A DNA stretch of 46,722 nt from Alphaproteobacteria bacterium (lineage in GTDB: Bacteria > Pseudomonadota > Alphaproteobacteria > Caulobacterales > Caulobacteraceae). Of the stretch, positions 33,679 to 43,024 are shown in pieces. The translations under genes and the position numbers were made by a program. The stretch lies in contig JAHJNW010000036.1 of the NCBI GenBank assembly GCA_018820665.1, positions 1 through 46,722 on the forward strand, in the 5' to 3' direction. The notes under the pieces are model-generated. The model was not told the DNA's origin and searched no databases. It saw only the letters and a list, made by a program, of their open reading frames with translations. The first letter of the stretch is position 1. Each line of letters opens with the position of its first letter.

Positions 33679-34798
33679 ACGGACGTTCCGCCTGCTGGTC
33701 CTGCCGGGCGACGGCATCGGGCCCGAGATCATCGCCCAGACCCTGAGGGTCGTCGAACATTTCGGAGCCGATCTGGGAATCGACTTCCAGATCACCCAGT
33801 CCCTGGTCGGCGGCGCCTCGATCGATGCCCACGATACGCCGATCACCGAGGCCGTCGTGGAACAGGCGCTGGCCAGCGACGCCATCCTGTTCGGGGCCGT
33901 GGGCGGACCGCGCTGGGACCAGCGCCCACGCGCCACGCGGCCGGAGGTCGGCATCCTGCGGCTGCGCCAGAGCCTCGACCTGTTCGCCAATCTCCGCCCG
34001 GCCGTCTGTTATCCCGGCTTGCTGGACGCCTCAGCCCTGCGGCCCGAGCTGATCGAGGGACTGGATATCCTGATCGTGCGGGAGGCGACCGCCGGGGTCT
34101 ATTTCGGCCTGCCGCGCGGACAGGCGGTCGACGCCGATGGCGGCCGCCGCGCCTATGACAGCCAGACCTATACCGAGGCCGAGATCGCGCGCGCCTGTCA
34201 TGTCGCGTTCCAGATCGCCCGCACGCGCCAGTCGCGCGTCTGTTCGGTCGACAAGGCCAATGTGATGGAGACCGGAGCCCTGTGGCGCGCGGTGGCGACC
34301 GGGGTTTCGGCGGCCTATCCCGACGTCGAACTCAGCCATATGTACGCCGACAACTGCGCCATGCAACTGGTGCGTCAGCCGCGCCAGTTCGATGTCATCG
34401 TCACCGACAACCTGTTCGGCGACATCCTGTCGGACGCCGCCGCGGCGCTGACGGGGTCGCTGGGACTGCTGCCCTCGGCGTCGCTTTCGGCGCCGACCGC
34501 CAGCGGTCGGCCGCGCGCCCTGTACGAGCCGATTCACGGCTCGGCCCCGGACATCGCCGGTCAGGGGGTGGCCAATCCGATCGGCGCGATCCTGTCGTTC
34601 GGTCTATGCCTTCGCCACTCGCTGGACCTTCCCGAGGCTGCCGACCGGCTGGAGCGTGCGGTGCGCGCAATCCTGGCCGACGGGATTCGAACCCGGGACA
34701 TCGCCGCAGGGGCGCCGTCCGTGTCGTGCGCCGCCATGACCGACGCGCTGCTGGCGGCGCTTCAAGCTTCTTCCTCCCCTGAACCGGCGAGCGCCTGA
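33662..34798 (+). CDS. LeuB-like beta-decarboxylating dehydrogenase (3,3-dimethylmalate dehydrogenase candidate)
   Basis: A 378-aa member of the isopropylmalate/isocitrate/tartrate dehydrogenase family, which oxidises a 2-hydroxyacid and decarboxylates it. All catalytic residues of LeuB have counterparts: Arg102, Arg112, Arg140, Tyr147, Lys198, Asp230, Asp254 and Asp258. The substrate-pocket helix reads RPEVGILRLRQSLDLFANLR, keeping the Glu-x-Gly-hydrophobic-Leu pattern that holds the alkyl group in isopropylmalate dehydrogenases, so a branched malate is expected. The GTG start lies inside the SDR gene. No leuC, leuD or leuA is nearby, so leucine synthesis is unlikely. A branched malate made by the neighbouring SDR and ALDH, namely 3,3-dimethylmalate, would give 2-oxoisovalerate. 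Tartrate or D-malate dehydrogenase are alternatives. Confidence 0.88.
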   Translation: MVAVSERTFRLLVLPGDGIGPEIIAQTLRVVEHFGADLGIDFQITQSLVGGASIDAHDTPITEAVVEQALASDAILFGAVGGPRWDQRPRATRPEVGILRLRQSLDLFANLRPAVCYPGLLDASALRPELIEGLDILIVREATAGVYFGLPRGQAVDADGGRRAYDSQTYTEAEIARACHVAFQIARTRQSRVCSVDKANVMETGALWRAVATGVSAAYPDVELSHMYADNCAMQLVRQPRQFDVIVTDNLFGDILSDAAAALTGSLGLLPSASLSAPTASGRPRALYEPIHGSAPDIAGQGVANPIGAILSFGLCLRHSLDLPEAADRLERAVRAILADGIRTRDIAAGAPSVSCAAMTDALLAALQASSSPEPASA

Positions 34799-34799
34799 C

Positions 34800-36080
34800 A
34801 TGACCGACATCCTTGCCCCCGTCATGGACCGGATCGAAGCGCGGACGGACGACCTCGTCGCCCTGACACGCGACCTGATCCGCTTTCCCACCATCAATCC
34901 GCCGGGCGACGCTTACCGGCCCTGCGCCGAATATATCGGCGACCGGTTGAAGGCGCGCGGGTTCAAGGTCGAATATATCCGCGCCCTGGGCGCGCCGGGC
35001 GATACGGACCAGTATCCGCGCATCAATGTCGTGGCCCGTTGGGAAGGCTCCCGGCCGGGGCCCTGCGTCCATTTCAACAGCCATATCGATGTCGTCGAGA
35101 CCGGCTCCGGCTGGACCGTCGATCCGTTTGAGGGGCTGGTGAAGGACGGGCGGGTCTACGGCCGCGGGGCGTGCGACATGAAGGGGGGGCTGGCGTCCTC
35201 TATCATCGCCGTCGAGGCCCTGATCGATTCCGGCCTCGACCTGCCCGGCGCCCTGGAAATTTCCGGCACCGTCGACGAGGAGTCGGGCGGCTATGGCGGC
35301 GTCGCCTATCTGGCCGAGCGCGGCTGGTTTTCGAAACCCCGGGTCGATCACGTCATCATTCCGGAACCGCTCAACGTCGACCGGGTCTGTATCGGCCACC
35401 GCGGCGTGTGGTGGGCCGAGATCGAGACCAGGGGCCGGATCGCCCACGGCTCGATGCCGTTCCTCGGCGACTCGGCCATCCGGCACATGAATGCGGTGAT
35501 GCAGACCTTCGAGGACAAGCTGTATCCGGCGATGGCCGCGCGCCATTCAGACATGCCGGTGGTGCCCGAGGGCGCGCGGCAATCGACGCTGAACATCAAC
35601 TCGATCCATGGGGGCCAGAGCGAGGAGTTCGAGGGGCTGCCGGCCCCCTGCGTCGCGGACTCGTCGCGCATGATCATCGACCGCCGTTTTCTGATCGAGG
35701 AGCAGCTGGACGACGTGAAGGGCGAGGTCGTGGCCCTGCTGGACGGCCTGGTCACCAGCCGTCCGGAGTTCGCCTACGAGATCCGTGACCTGTTCCAGGT
35801 GGCGCCCAGCATGGCGGACCGCGACGGTCCGGTGGCCAGCGCGACGGCCCAGGCCGTCGAGCGCGTGCTGGGTCGCAAGGCCCAGTTCGTCTGTTCGCCC
35901 GGCACCTATGACCAGAAACACATCGACCGGATCGGCAAGCTGAAGGACTGCATCGCCTACGGGCCGGGCATTCTGGATCTGGCGCATCAGCCCGACGAAT
36001 GGGTGGGGGTGGACGACATGGTCTCGGCCGCCAAGGTCATGGCCCGCGCGGCGTGGTCGTTGCTGCACGGCGTCCGCTGA
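34800..36080 (+). CDS. M20-family amidohydrolase/deacylase (ArgE/DapE-like)
   Basis: A 426-aa cytoplasmic di-zinc hydrolase of the M20/ArgE/DapE family. Metal and catalytic positions are intact: His95 and Asp97 (FNSHIDVV), bridging Asp126 (GRGACDMKGG), catalytic Glu160 with Glu161 (VDEESGG), the EPLN region, and the last ligand His in DLAHQPDEW. The dimerisation/lid domain lies between about 185 and 320. It has no signal peptide. It starts one base after the LeuB-like stop codon and is the fourth gene of the operon. Family members cleave N-acyl amino acids or dipeptides. In this context it could split pantothenate into pantoate and beta-alanine, or cleave a beta-alanyl dipeptide. Known pantothenase was described with an acyl-enzyme mechanism, which a metallo-enzyme would not give, so the assignment is open. 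Confidence 0.88.
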   Translation: MTDILAPVMDRIEARTDDLVALTRDLIRFPTINPPGDAYRPCAEYIGDRLKARGFKVEYIRALGAPGDTDQYPRINVVARWEGSRPGPCVHFNSHIDVVETGSGWTVDPFEGLVKDGRVYGRGACDMKGGLASSIIAVEALIDSGLDLPGALEISGTVDEESGGYGGVAYLAERGWFSKPRVDHVIIPEPLNVDRVCIGHRGVWWAEIETRGRIAHGSMPFLGDSAIRHMNAVMQTFEDKLYPAMAARHSDMPVVPEGARQSTLNINSIHGGQSEEFEGLPAPCVADSSRMIIDRRFLIEEQLDDVKGEVVALLDGLVTSRPEFAYEIRDLFQVAPSMADRDGPVASATAQAVERVLGRKAQFVCSPGTYDQKHIDRIGKLKDCIAYGPGILDLAHQPDEWVGVDDMVSAAKVMARAAWSLLHGVR

Positions 36081-36106
36081 CGAAGGCGATAAAAAGGGGA
36101 TAGCGG

Positions 36107-36652
36107 ATGGACAACATCGTCGGCCCCAAACTGCGGGTGCTTCGCGCCAAGCTCGGCCTCAGCCAGCGCGCCCTGGCGAGGAAGGCGGGGGTGCCGTCCA
36201 GCACCGTCTCGCTGATTGAAAGCGGCCGGACCAGCCCGTCGGTGGGCTCCCTGAAGCGTCTGCTGGATGCGGCGGGATTGTCGCTGGGCGAGTTCTTCAG
36301 CCATGATTTCGAACAGCCCGGCCAGGTGTTCTTCCGCAGCGATGAACTGACCGCCATCTCCCAGGGTGACGTCGCCTACCGGCAGTTGGGCGGCGGCCAG
36401 ACCTCCAGCCTGCAGATCCTGCACGAGACCTATCAGCCGGGCGCCGACAGCGGTCGCGTGCCGCTTTCCCACGAGGGAGAGGAGGGCGGACTGGTGGTCG
36501 AGGGGCGGCTGGAGGTCACGGTCGGCGACCAGACCCGCGTCCTCAAGGCCGGTGACGGCTATCTGTTTTCCAGCGTTCTGCCGCACCGTTTTCGCAATAC
36601 CGGGACATCACCGTGCGTGATTATCAGCGCCTGCACGCCGCCCACTTTCTGA
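36107..36652 (+). CDS. XRE-cupin transcriptional regulator (PuuR-like), copy 2
   Basis: A 181-aa paralogue of the regulator at 30796-31344, with helix-turn-helix (RVLRAKLGLSQRALARKAGV, PSSTVSLIESGRTSPSVGSL) and C-terminal cupin (GRVPLSHEGEEGGLVVEGRL, KAGDGYLFSSVLPHRFRN). It follows the M20 gene by 26 bp with an AAGGGGA ribosome site and so is probably transcribed with the catabolic operon, while copy 1 is divergent from it. A 172-bp gap separates it from the aminotransferase, leaving room for a second promoter. Having two related regulators in one locus suggests that two pathway intermediates are sensed, or that the two halves of the pathway are controlled separately. Confidence 0.87.
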   Translation: MDNIVGPKLRVLRAKLGLSQRALARKAGVPSSTVSLIESGRTSPSVGSLKRLLDAAGLSLGEFFSHDFEQPGQVFFRSDELTAISQGDVAYRQLGGGQTSSLQILHETYQPGADSGRVPLSHEGEEGGLVVEGRLEVTVGDQTRVLKAGDGYLFSSVLPHRFRNTGTSPCVIISACTPPTF

Positions 36653-36824
36653 AACGGACGAACCTGCGCTACGCCGTCCGCACCCGGAATGATGCAAATG
36701 ATCGATATTCTGCGCACTGCCCGATAATCCTGCACCTTTACAATCTCTTGTGCGCCGAAAGAAACAGGCTTGTCGGCGTCTTCAGACGAGCGGCCTAATC
36801 CATCAACGACGATGAAGAGAACCC
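36653..36824 (+). promoter_or_regulatory. Probable promoter region of the aminotransferase-receptor unit
   Basis: This 172-bp gap is AT-richer than its surroundings. It contains a near-palindrome AATGATCGATATT around 36700-36712, flanked by TGCA and CTGC, a possible site for an XRE-cupin protein. GATCGA also appears in the divergent region at 31373. No convincing -35/-10 pair could be fixed by eye. The region ends in an AAGAGA ribosome site before the ATG at 36825. Confidence 0.3.
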
Positions 36825-38141
<1,317 letters not shown>

Positions 38142-38161
38142 GCCAAGCTACGGGGGATAAC

Positions 38162-40381
38162 ATGCGTAAGACCTATCTGGGGGCATCCATCGCAGTTCTG
38201 GCGTTGGCGACGACGGCGGCGGGGGCGGCCGTGGCGCAGACAGCGCCCGGAGGGCAGGATCCCGAGCGCGCCGCGGTGCTGGAGGAAGTGATCGTCACGG
38301 CGCAGCGCCGCGAACAGGCGGCCCAGGACGTGGGCATCGCGCTGAGCGTGCTGTCAGGCGAGGAGCTGACCAAACTGGGCATCACCAACGTCAACCAGTT
38401 GCAGAACGCCACGCCCAACCTCGAGATCGAGCCGGCGTTCGGCGGCGGCGCGGCCCAGTTCCGCCTGCGGGGGGTCGGCTTCCAGGACTATGCCTCGAAC
38501 AACTCGCCGACGGTGGGCGTCTATGTGAACGAGGTCGCCTATCCGGTGCCCGTCATGACCCAGGGGCTGATCTTCGATATCGCCCGGGTCGAGGTCCTCA
38601 GAGGGCCGCAGGGCACCCTCTACGGCCGCAACACCACGGGCGGGGCGATCAGCTTCGTAACCAACCGGCCCTCGGAAGCGCCCAGCGTGGGCATTATGGC
38701 GGAGTACGCCAGCTTCGACGCCGTGAAGGTCGAAGGCTTTGTCTCCGGACCGCTGACGGACACTCTGAGCGGCCGCCTGGCGGCCTCGACACAGCAGGGC
38801 GGCGGGTTTCAATACAATCGCGATACGGGCGAGTCCCTCGGCGACGCGGACCGGACCGGCATTCGCGGCCTCCTGACGCTTGACCCCTCTGACGACCTGT
38901 CGTTCACGCTCGATGTCCACGGCGGGATCGACAAGTCCGAGAACGAGGGCCTGTACCTGCTCAGCCCGCTGACCACCCGCGGCGGGGCCGCCGGCAGCGT
39001 GGTGATCCCGGCTGACGTCGATCGCCGCGCGACCGGCTGGGGCCTGTCGCCCCGCTTCGCTGCGGAGACGGGGCGCGATCTGGACGACAAGCCCGGCCGG
39101 GACAACTCGTCCTGGGGCACGTCCCTCAATGCGAGCCGCTATTTCGGCGACCTCAGCCTGACCAGCATCACCAGCTATGAAACGCTGGATCGCAGCGAAT
39201 ACGGGGACTGGGACGCCAGTTCGTCGGTCGAGGCGGACACCTTCTTCGAAAGCGACGTGAAGGTCGTCTCGCAGGAAGTCCGCCTGGCGTCGGACAATGA
39301 TGGTGCGCTCAGCTGGGTCGCTGGCGTCTATTATTCCAAGCAGGAGCTTGATGAGCGCTACTCGTCAGACTTCATCGATATCTACGGGACCTATGGCCAG
39401 GTCGCCTACGCCCAGGAAGTGGAGTCGGTCAGCGTGTTCGGCCAGGCCGAGTACCAGCTCAGCGACGCATTCAAGGTCCTCGGCGGTCTTCGGTACGAGG
39501 AGGAGACGCGGGACCTGAACGGGTTCGGCACCGCCTTCGGCGGCGCCACCGCCCTGCCGCCGACCTCGGTCACCACGGAAATGACTCCGCTGACCGGAAA
39601 ACTGGCCCTCGAATACAAGCCCGACGATAACCTGCTGATCTATGGCTCGTTCAGCCGGGGAGCCAAGTCCGGGGGCTTCACCACCTACAACACCGGCAAC
39701 AGCAGCGGCATCCAGCCATTCAATCCCGAAATCCTGCTCGCCTACGAGGTCGGCTTCAAGGCGGATCCGTCGCCGACGGTTCAGATCAACGGCGCGGTCT
39801 ATTTCTACGACTACACCGACCAGCAGGTGCTGTCGGCGGTCTATGGCGTCAACGGGCCGGTCGGACGCTTCACCAATGTGCCGTCGTCGGAAATCTACGG
39901 CGCCGAGCTGGAGGGGACCTTCCGCCCCGTCGACGGGCTGAGAATCAGCCAGTCCATCAGCTACAAGCACGGCGAATACGTCGAGTTCTTCGATCTCGAT
40001 GTCCCCGCCTCCCGCGCCGCCGGCCTGGCCATCTATGTGGACAAGTCGGGCGACGAAATTCCCTTCCCCGCGGTCAGCTACGGCGGATCGATCGCCTACG
40101 ACTGGGCGGTCCAGAACTATGCCCTGACTGCCGACTTCAACTACAGCTACCGTGATGACTATCCGTCATGGCTGGGCGAAAAATACGATGTTCCCGCCTA
40201 TTGGCTGGCCCACGCCAGCGTCACCCTCTCTCCCTCGACCGGCCCATGGACAGCCACCGCCTTTGTGCGAAACCTGTTCGATGAAGAGTATGACCTGACG
40301 CGCAACTTCTTCACCAGCGCCGACATCGCCCAGCCCGGCCGACCCCGCACCTACGGCGTTCGCCTGAGCTACCAGTACTGA
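38162..40381 (+). CDS. TonB-dependent receptor of the beta-alanine/amide locus
   Basis: A 739-aa receptor, clearly shorter than the other three here. It has a signal peptide (1-25, ending GAAVAQ), a TonB-box-like EEVIVTAQRRE, the plug (LTKLGITNVNQLQNATPNLE, RLRGVGFQDYASNNSPTVGV, RVEVLRGPQGTLYGRNTTGG) and a 22-strand-type barrel ending YGVRLSYQY with terminal Tyr. The ribosome site GGGGG lies nine bases before the ATG. It follows the aminotransferase by 20 bp and ends just before an intrinsic terminator. Co-transcription with a beta-alanine aminotransferase suggests that its ligand is the amide or peptide whose beta-alanine is later released. Confidence 0.9.
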   Translation: MRKTYLGASIAVLALATTAAGAAVAQTAPGGQDPERAAVLEEVIVTAQRREQAAQDVGIALSVLSGEELTKLGITNVNQLQNATPNLEIEPAFGGGAAQFRLRGVGFQDYASNNSPTVGVYVNEVAYPVPVMTQGLIFDIARVEVLRGPQGTLYGRNTTGGAISFVTNRPSEAPSVGIMAEYASFDAVKVEGFVSGPLTDTLSGRLAASTQQGGGFQYNRDTGESLGDADRTGIRGLLTLDPSDDLSFTLDVHGGIDKSENEGLYLLSPLTTRGGAAGSVVIPADVDRRATGWGLSPRFAAETGRDLDDKPGRDNSSWGTSLNASRYFGDLSLTSITSYETLDRSEYGDWDASSSVEADTFFESDVKVVSQEVRLASDNDGALSWVAGVYYSKQELDERYSSDFIDIYGTYGQVAYAQEVESVSVFGQAEYQLSDAFKVLGGLRYEEETRDLNGFGTAFGGATALPPTSVTTEMTPLTGKLALEYKPDDNLLIYGSFSRGAKSGGFTTYNTGNSSGIQPFNPEILLAYEVGFKADPSPTVQINGAVYFYDYTDQQVLSAVYGVNGPVGRFTNVPSSEIYGAELEGTFRPVDGLRISQSISYKHGEYVEFFDLDVPASRAAGLAIYVDKSGDEIPFPAVSYGGSIAYDWAVQNYALTADFNYSYRDDYPSWLGEKYDVPAYWLAHASVTLSPSTGPWTATAFVRNLFDEEYDLTRNFFTSADIAQPGRPRTYGVRLSYQY

Positions 40382-40385
40382 GGAC

Positions 40386-40412
40386 ATGCGGGCCGGGTCG
40401 CCCGCATCTTTT
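40386..40412 (+). terminator. Intrinsic terminator after the receptor gene
   Basis: ATGCGGGC, a 6-nt loop and GCCCGCAT form a perfect 8-bp stem, followed at once by CTTTTCC. It begins four bases after the receptor stop. It would end the aminotransferase-receptor transcript or attenuate read-through into the importer operon, whose first ATG lies 24 bp beyond. Confidence 0.7.
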
Positions 40413-40435
40413 CCGCCGGATTATGAAAGTCAGGG

Positions 40436-43024
40436 ATGATCCCGACCGCCCTATCGTCCCGCCAGCGTCCGTTCAGGGGAGCGATCGTCGTCATGATGAT
40501 CGCTCTTCTGGCGGCCGTGGTGGGCGTCGTCGGCGGGCCGTCGCCGGCGACGGCCCAGGATCGGCTGGTTCTGGGCCTGCCGCTGGAGCCGCCCAACCTT
40601 GACCCCGCCAGCGGCGCCGCCGCCGCCGTGGACGAGGTCGTCTATGGCAATGTGTTCGAGGGGCTGACGCGGATCACCCAGACCGGCGCCGTGGTTCCGG
40701 GCCTGGCCGACTCCTGGGACGTCTCGGCCGACGGCCTGATCTATGTCTTTCACCTGCGCCCGGACGTGACTTTCCACGACGGCGCGACGTTCGATGCGGC
40801 CGACGTCAAATTCTCGCTGGACCGCATCACCGCCGACGGCTCGACCAACGCCCAGAAGGCGCTGTTCGAGCCGATCCGCCGGGTGGACGTCATCGACCCG
40901 CTGACGGTGCGGATCACGCTGGACCGCCCCGTCAGCGCCCTGACCACCCTGCTGGGTTGGGGCGACGCGGTCATCGTGGCCCCCGAAAGCGCCGCCACCA
41001 ACGCCTCCCGACCGGTCGGCACGGGGCCGTTCCGGTTCGCCGGCTGGCGGCGCGGCGAATCCCTGACGCTGGTCCGTTACGCCGGCTATTGGGGACCGCC
41101 GGCGCGGCTGCAGACGGTGGTGTTCCGCTTCATCAGCGACCCGACCGCCGCCTTCGCCGCCATGAGCGCCGGCGACATCGACGCCTTCCCCAACTATCCC
41201 TCGCCCGAGAACGTCGCCCAGTTCCAGCGGGACCCGCGGTTCCGCGTCATGATCGGGGCCTCGGAGGGCAAGGTCGTCCTGGGCATCAACAACCGCAGCC
41301 CGCCGCTGAACGACGTGCGGGTGCGCCGGGCGATCTCCCATGCGATCGACCGGCCGGCGATCATCCAGGGCGCCATGTTCGGCTATGGCCAGCCAATCGG
41401 CAGCCACTTTTCGCGCCTGGCCCCCGGCTATGTCGATCTGACCGGCCTGTATCCCCACGACGTCGTCCGCGCCCGCCAGTTGCTGGCCGAGGCCGGCTAC
41501 CCCGACGGGATCGACCTGACGCTGCGCCTGCCGCCCCGCCCTTATGCGCGCAGGGGCGGGGAGGTGCTCGCGGCCCAGCTGGCCGAGGCGGGAATCCGGG
41601 TCCGGATCGAGAATCTGGAATGGGCCCAATGGCTCGATCAGGTGTTCAAACGCCACCAGTTCGACCTGACCATCGTCGAACACGTCGAGCCGATGGACTA
41701 CGACATCTACGCCCGCGACGACTACTATTTCGGCTATCGAAGCGACGCCTTTGAATCCCGCCTGGCGCTGCTCAACACCGCCACCGACGAGCCGACGCGG
41801 CTGCGACTTCTGGGCGAGCTGCAACGCCGGATCGCCGACGACGCCGTCAACGGGTTCCTGTTCCAGTCCTCGCGCATCGGCATCTGGAAGGCCGGTCTGA
41901 ACGGCCTGTGGATCAATGCGCCAATCCCCGCCAACGTCGTCAGCGGCGCCTGGTTCACCGGCTCGACCCCCGGCGGCCCGGCCGAGGCCACGGCGGCGGA
42001 CAGCCGCCTTCCCTGGGGCTGGATCTTCGCCCTGCTGGGTCTGGCGACGGCGGTCTATGTCGTGCGCCAGTTCGGGGCGGCCTGGCTGCTGCGGCGGCTG
42101 GGGGGCCACGCCCTGACCCTGCTGGCGGCGACGGCCGTGATCTTCCTGTTGCTGCAGGTCGTGCCCGGCGATCCCGCCAGCTATATGATGGGCCTGAACG
42201 CCAGCCCGGACTCCGTGGCCGCCCTTCGCGAGCAGATGGGCCTGGGCGGGTCAGCTCCGGAACGCTATTTCGGCTGGCTGGGCGACCTCTTCCGCGGCCA
42301 GTTCGGCGTCAGCTACACCTATCAGGTGCCCGTCGGAGGCCTGATCGCCGACCGGTTCGCGGTCTCCGGACCGCTGGCGCTGATGGCCACGGTGCTGTCG
42401 CTGATCGTCGCCTTCCCGATCGGCGTCATCGCCGCCAGTCACCGCAATTCGGTGCTCGACTCCGGCCTGGTCGGCGTGACCCAGATCGGCATCGCCCTGC
42501 CGAACTTCTGGCTGGCCATGCTGCTGATCCTGTTCTTCTCGATCAATCTCGGCTGGTTCTCCGCCGGCGGCTTTCCCGGATGGGAGAACGGCTTCTGGCC
42601 TGCCTTCCAGTCGCTTGTCTTGCCGGCGGTGGCGCTGGCCGCGCCCCAGGCCGCCATCCTCGCGCGGGTGCTGCGCAGCGCCCTGCTGGACACGCTGAAC
42701 CAGGACTATATCCGTACGGCGCGCGCCAAGGGCCTGAGCGTGAACCAGGCTGTGTGGCGGCACGCGCTGCGCAATGCGCTGATACCGGTGCTGACGATTC
42801 TGGGTCTGCAGTTCCCCTTCCTGCTGGCCGGCGGCATCATCATCGAGAATGTGTTCGCCCTGCCCGGGCTGGGGCGGCTGGTGTTCCAGGCCATCACCCA
42901 GCGTGACCTGATCGTCGTCCAGGGCGTGGTCGTGGTGCTGGTCTTCGCCGTCGTCCTCGTCAGCTTCCTCATCGACCTCGCCTATGTCCTGGTCGACCCC
43001 CGTCTCCGGGAGCGTCGCGGATGA
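40436..43024 (+). CDS. Dpp/Opp-type importer: substrate-binding protein fused to DppB permease
   Basis: An 862-aa fusion of two normally separate ABC-importer parts. Residues 1-41 are a leader (RRs before IVVMMIALLAAVVG, then PATAQ). Residues 42-510 form a family-5 (DppA/OppA) binding protein (LGLPLEPPNLDPASGAAAAV, GLADSWDVSADGLIYVFHLR, VRVRRAISHAIDRPAI). A Gly/Ala/Pro linker (510-525) leads to one extra membrane helix (about 527-545, WGWIFALLGLATAVYVVRQF), then a complete DppB permease (548-862) with the GDPAS start and the EAA loop (DYIRTARAKGLS...RHALRNALIP). The extra helix returns the chain to the cytoplasm so that the permease keeps normal topology. The start at 40436 is preferred over 40493, which would lack positive leader residues. 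The reading frame is uninterrupted, so this is a real fusion. Confidence 0.9.
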   Translation: MIPTALSSRQRPFRGAIVVMMIALLAAVVGVVGGPSPATAQDRLVLGLPLEPPNLDPASGAAAAVDEVVYGNVFEGLTRITQTGAVVPGLADSWDVSADGLIYVFHLRPDVTFHDGATFDAADVKFSLDRITADGSTNAQKALFEPIRRVDVIDPLTVRITLDRPVSALTTLLGWGDAVIVAPESAATNASRPVGTGPFRFAGWRRGESLTLVRYAGYWGPPARLQTVVFRFISDPTAAFAAMSAGDIDAFPNYPSPENVAQFQRDPRFRVMIGASEGKVVLGINNRSPPLNDVRVRRAISHAIDRPAIIQGAMFGYGQPIGSHFSRLAPGYVDLTGLYPHDVVRARQLLAEAGYPDGIDLTLRLPPRPYARRGGEVLAAQLAEAGIRVRIENLEWAQWLDQVFKRHQFDLTIVEHVEPMDYDIYARDDYYFGYRSDAFESRLALLNTATDEPTRLRLLGELQRRIADDAVNGFLFQSSRIGIWKAGLNGLWINAPIPANVVSGAWFTGSTPGGPAEATAADSRLPWGWIFALLGLATAVYVVRQFGAAWLLRRLGGHALTLLAATAVIFLLLQVVPGDPASYMMGLNASPDSVAALREQMGLGGSAPERYFGWLGDLFRGQFGVSYTYQVPVGGLIADRFAVSGPLALMATVLSLIVAFPIGVIAASHRNSVLDSGLVGVTQIGIALPNFWLAMLLILFFSINLGWFSAGGFPGWENGFWPAFQSLVLPAVALAAPQAAILARVLRSALLDTLNQDYIRTARAKGLSVNQAVWRHALRNALIPVLTILGLQFPFLLAGGIIIENVFALPGLGRLVFQAITQRDLIVVQGVVVVLVFAVVLVSFLIDLAYVLVDPRLRERRG

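Noticed and set aside
33662-34798. Leucine-biosynthetic leuB
   Set aside because: No leuA, leuC or leuD nearby and a catabolic operon context; kept as LeuB-like of different role, though not excluded without a genome search.
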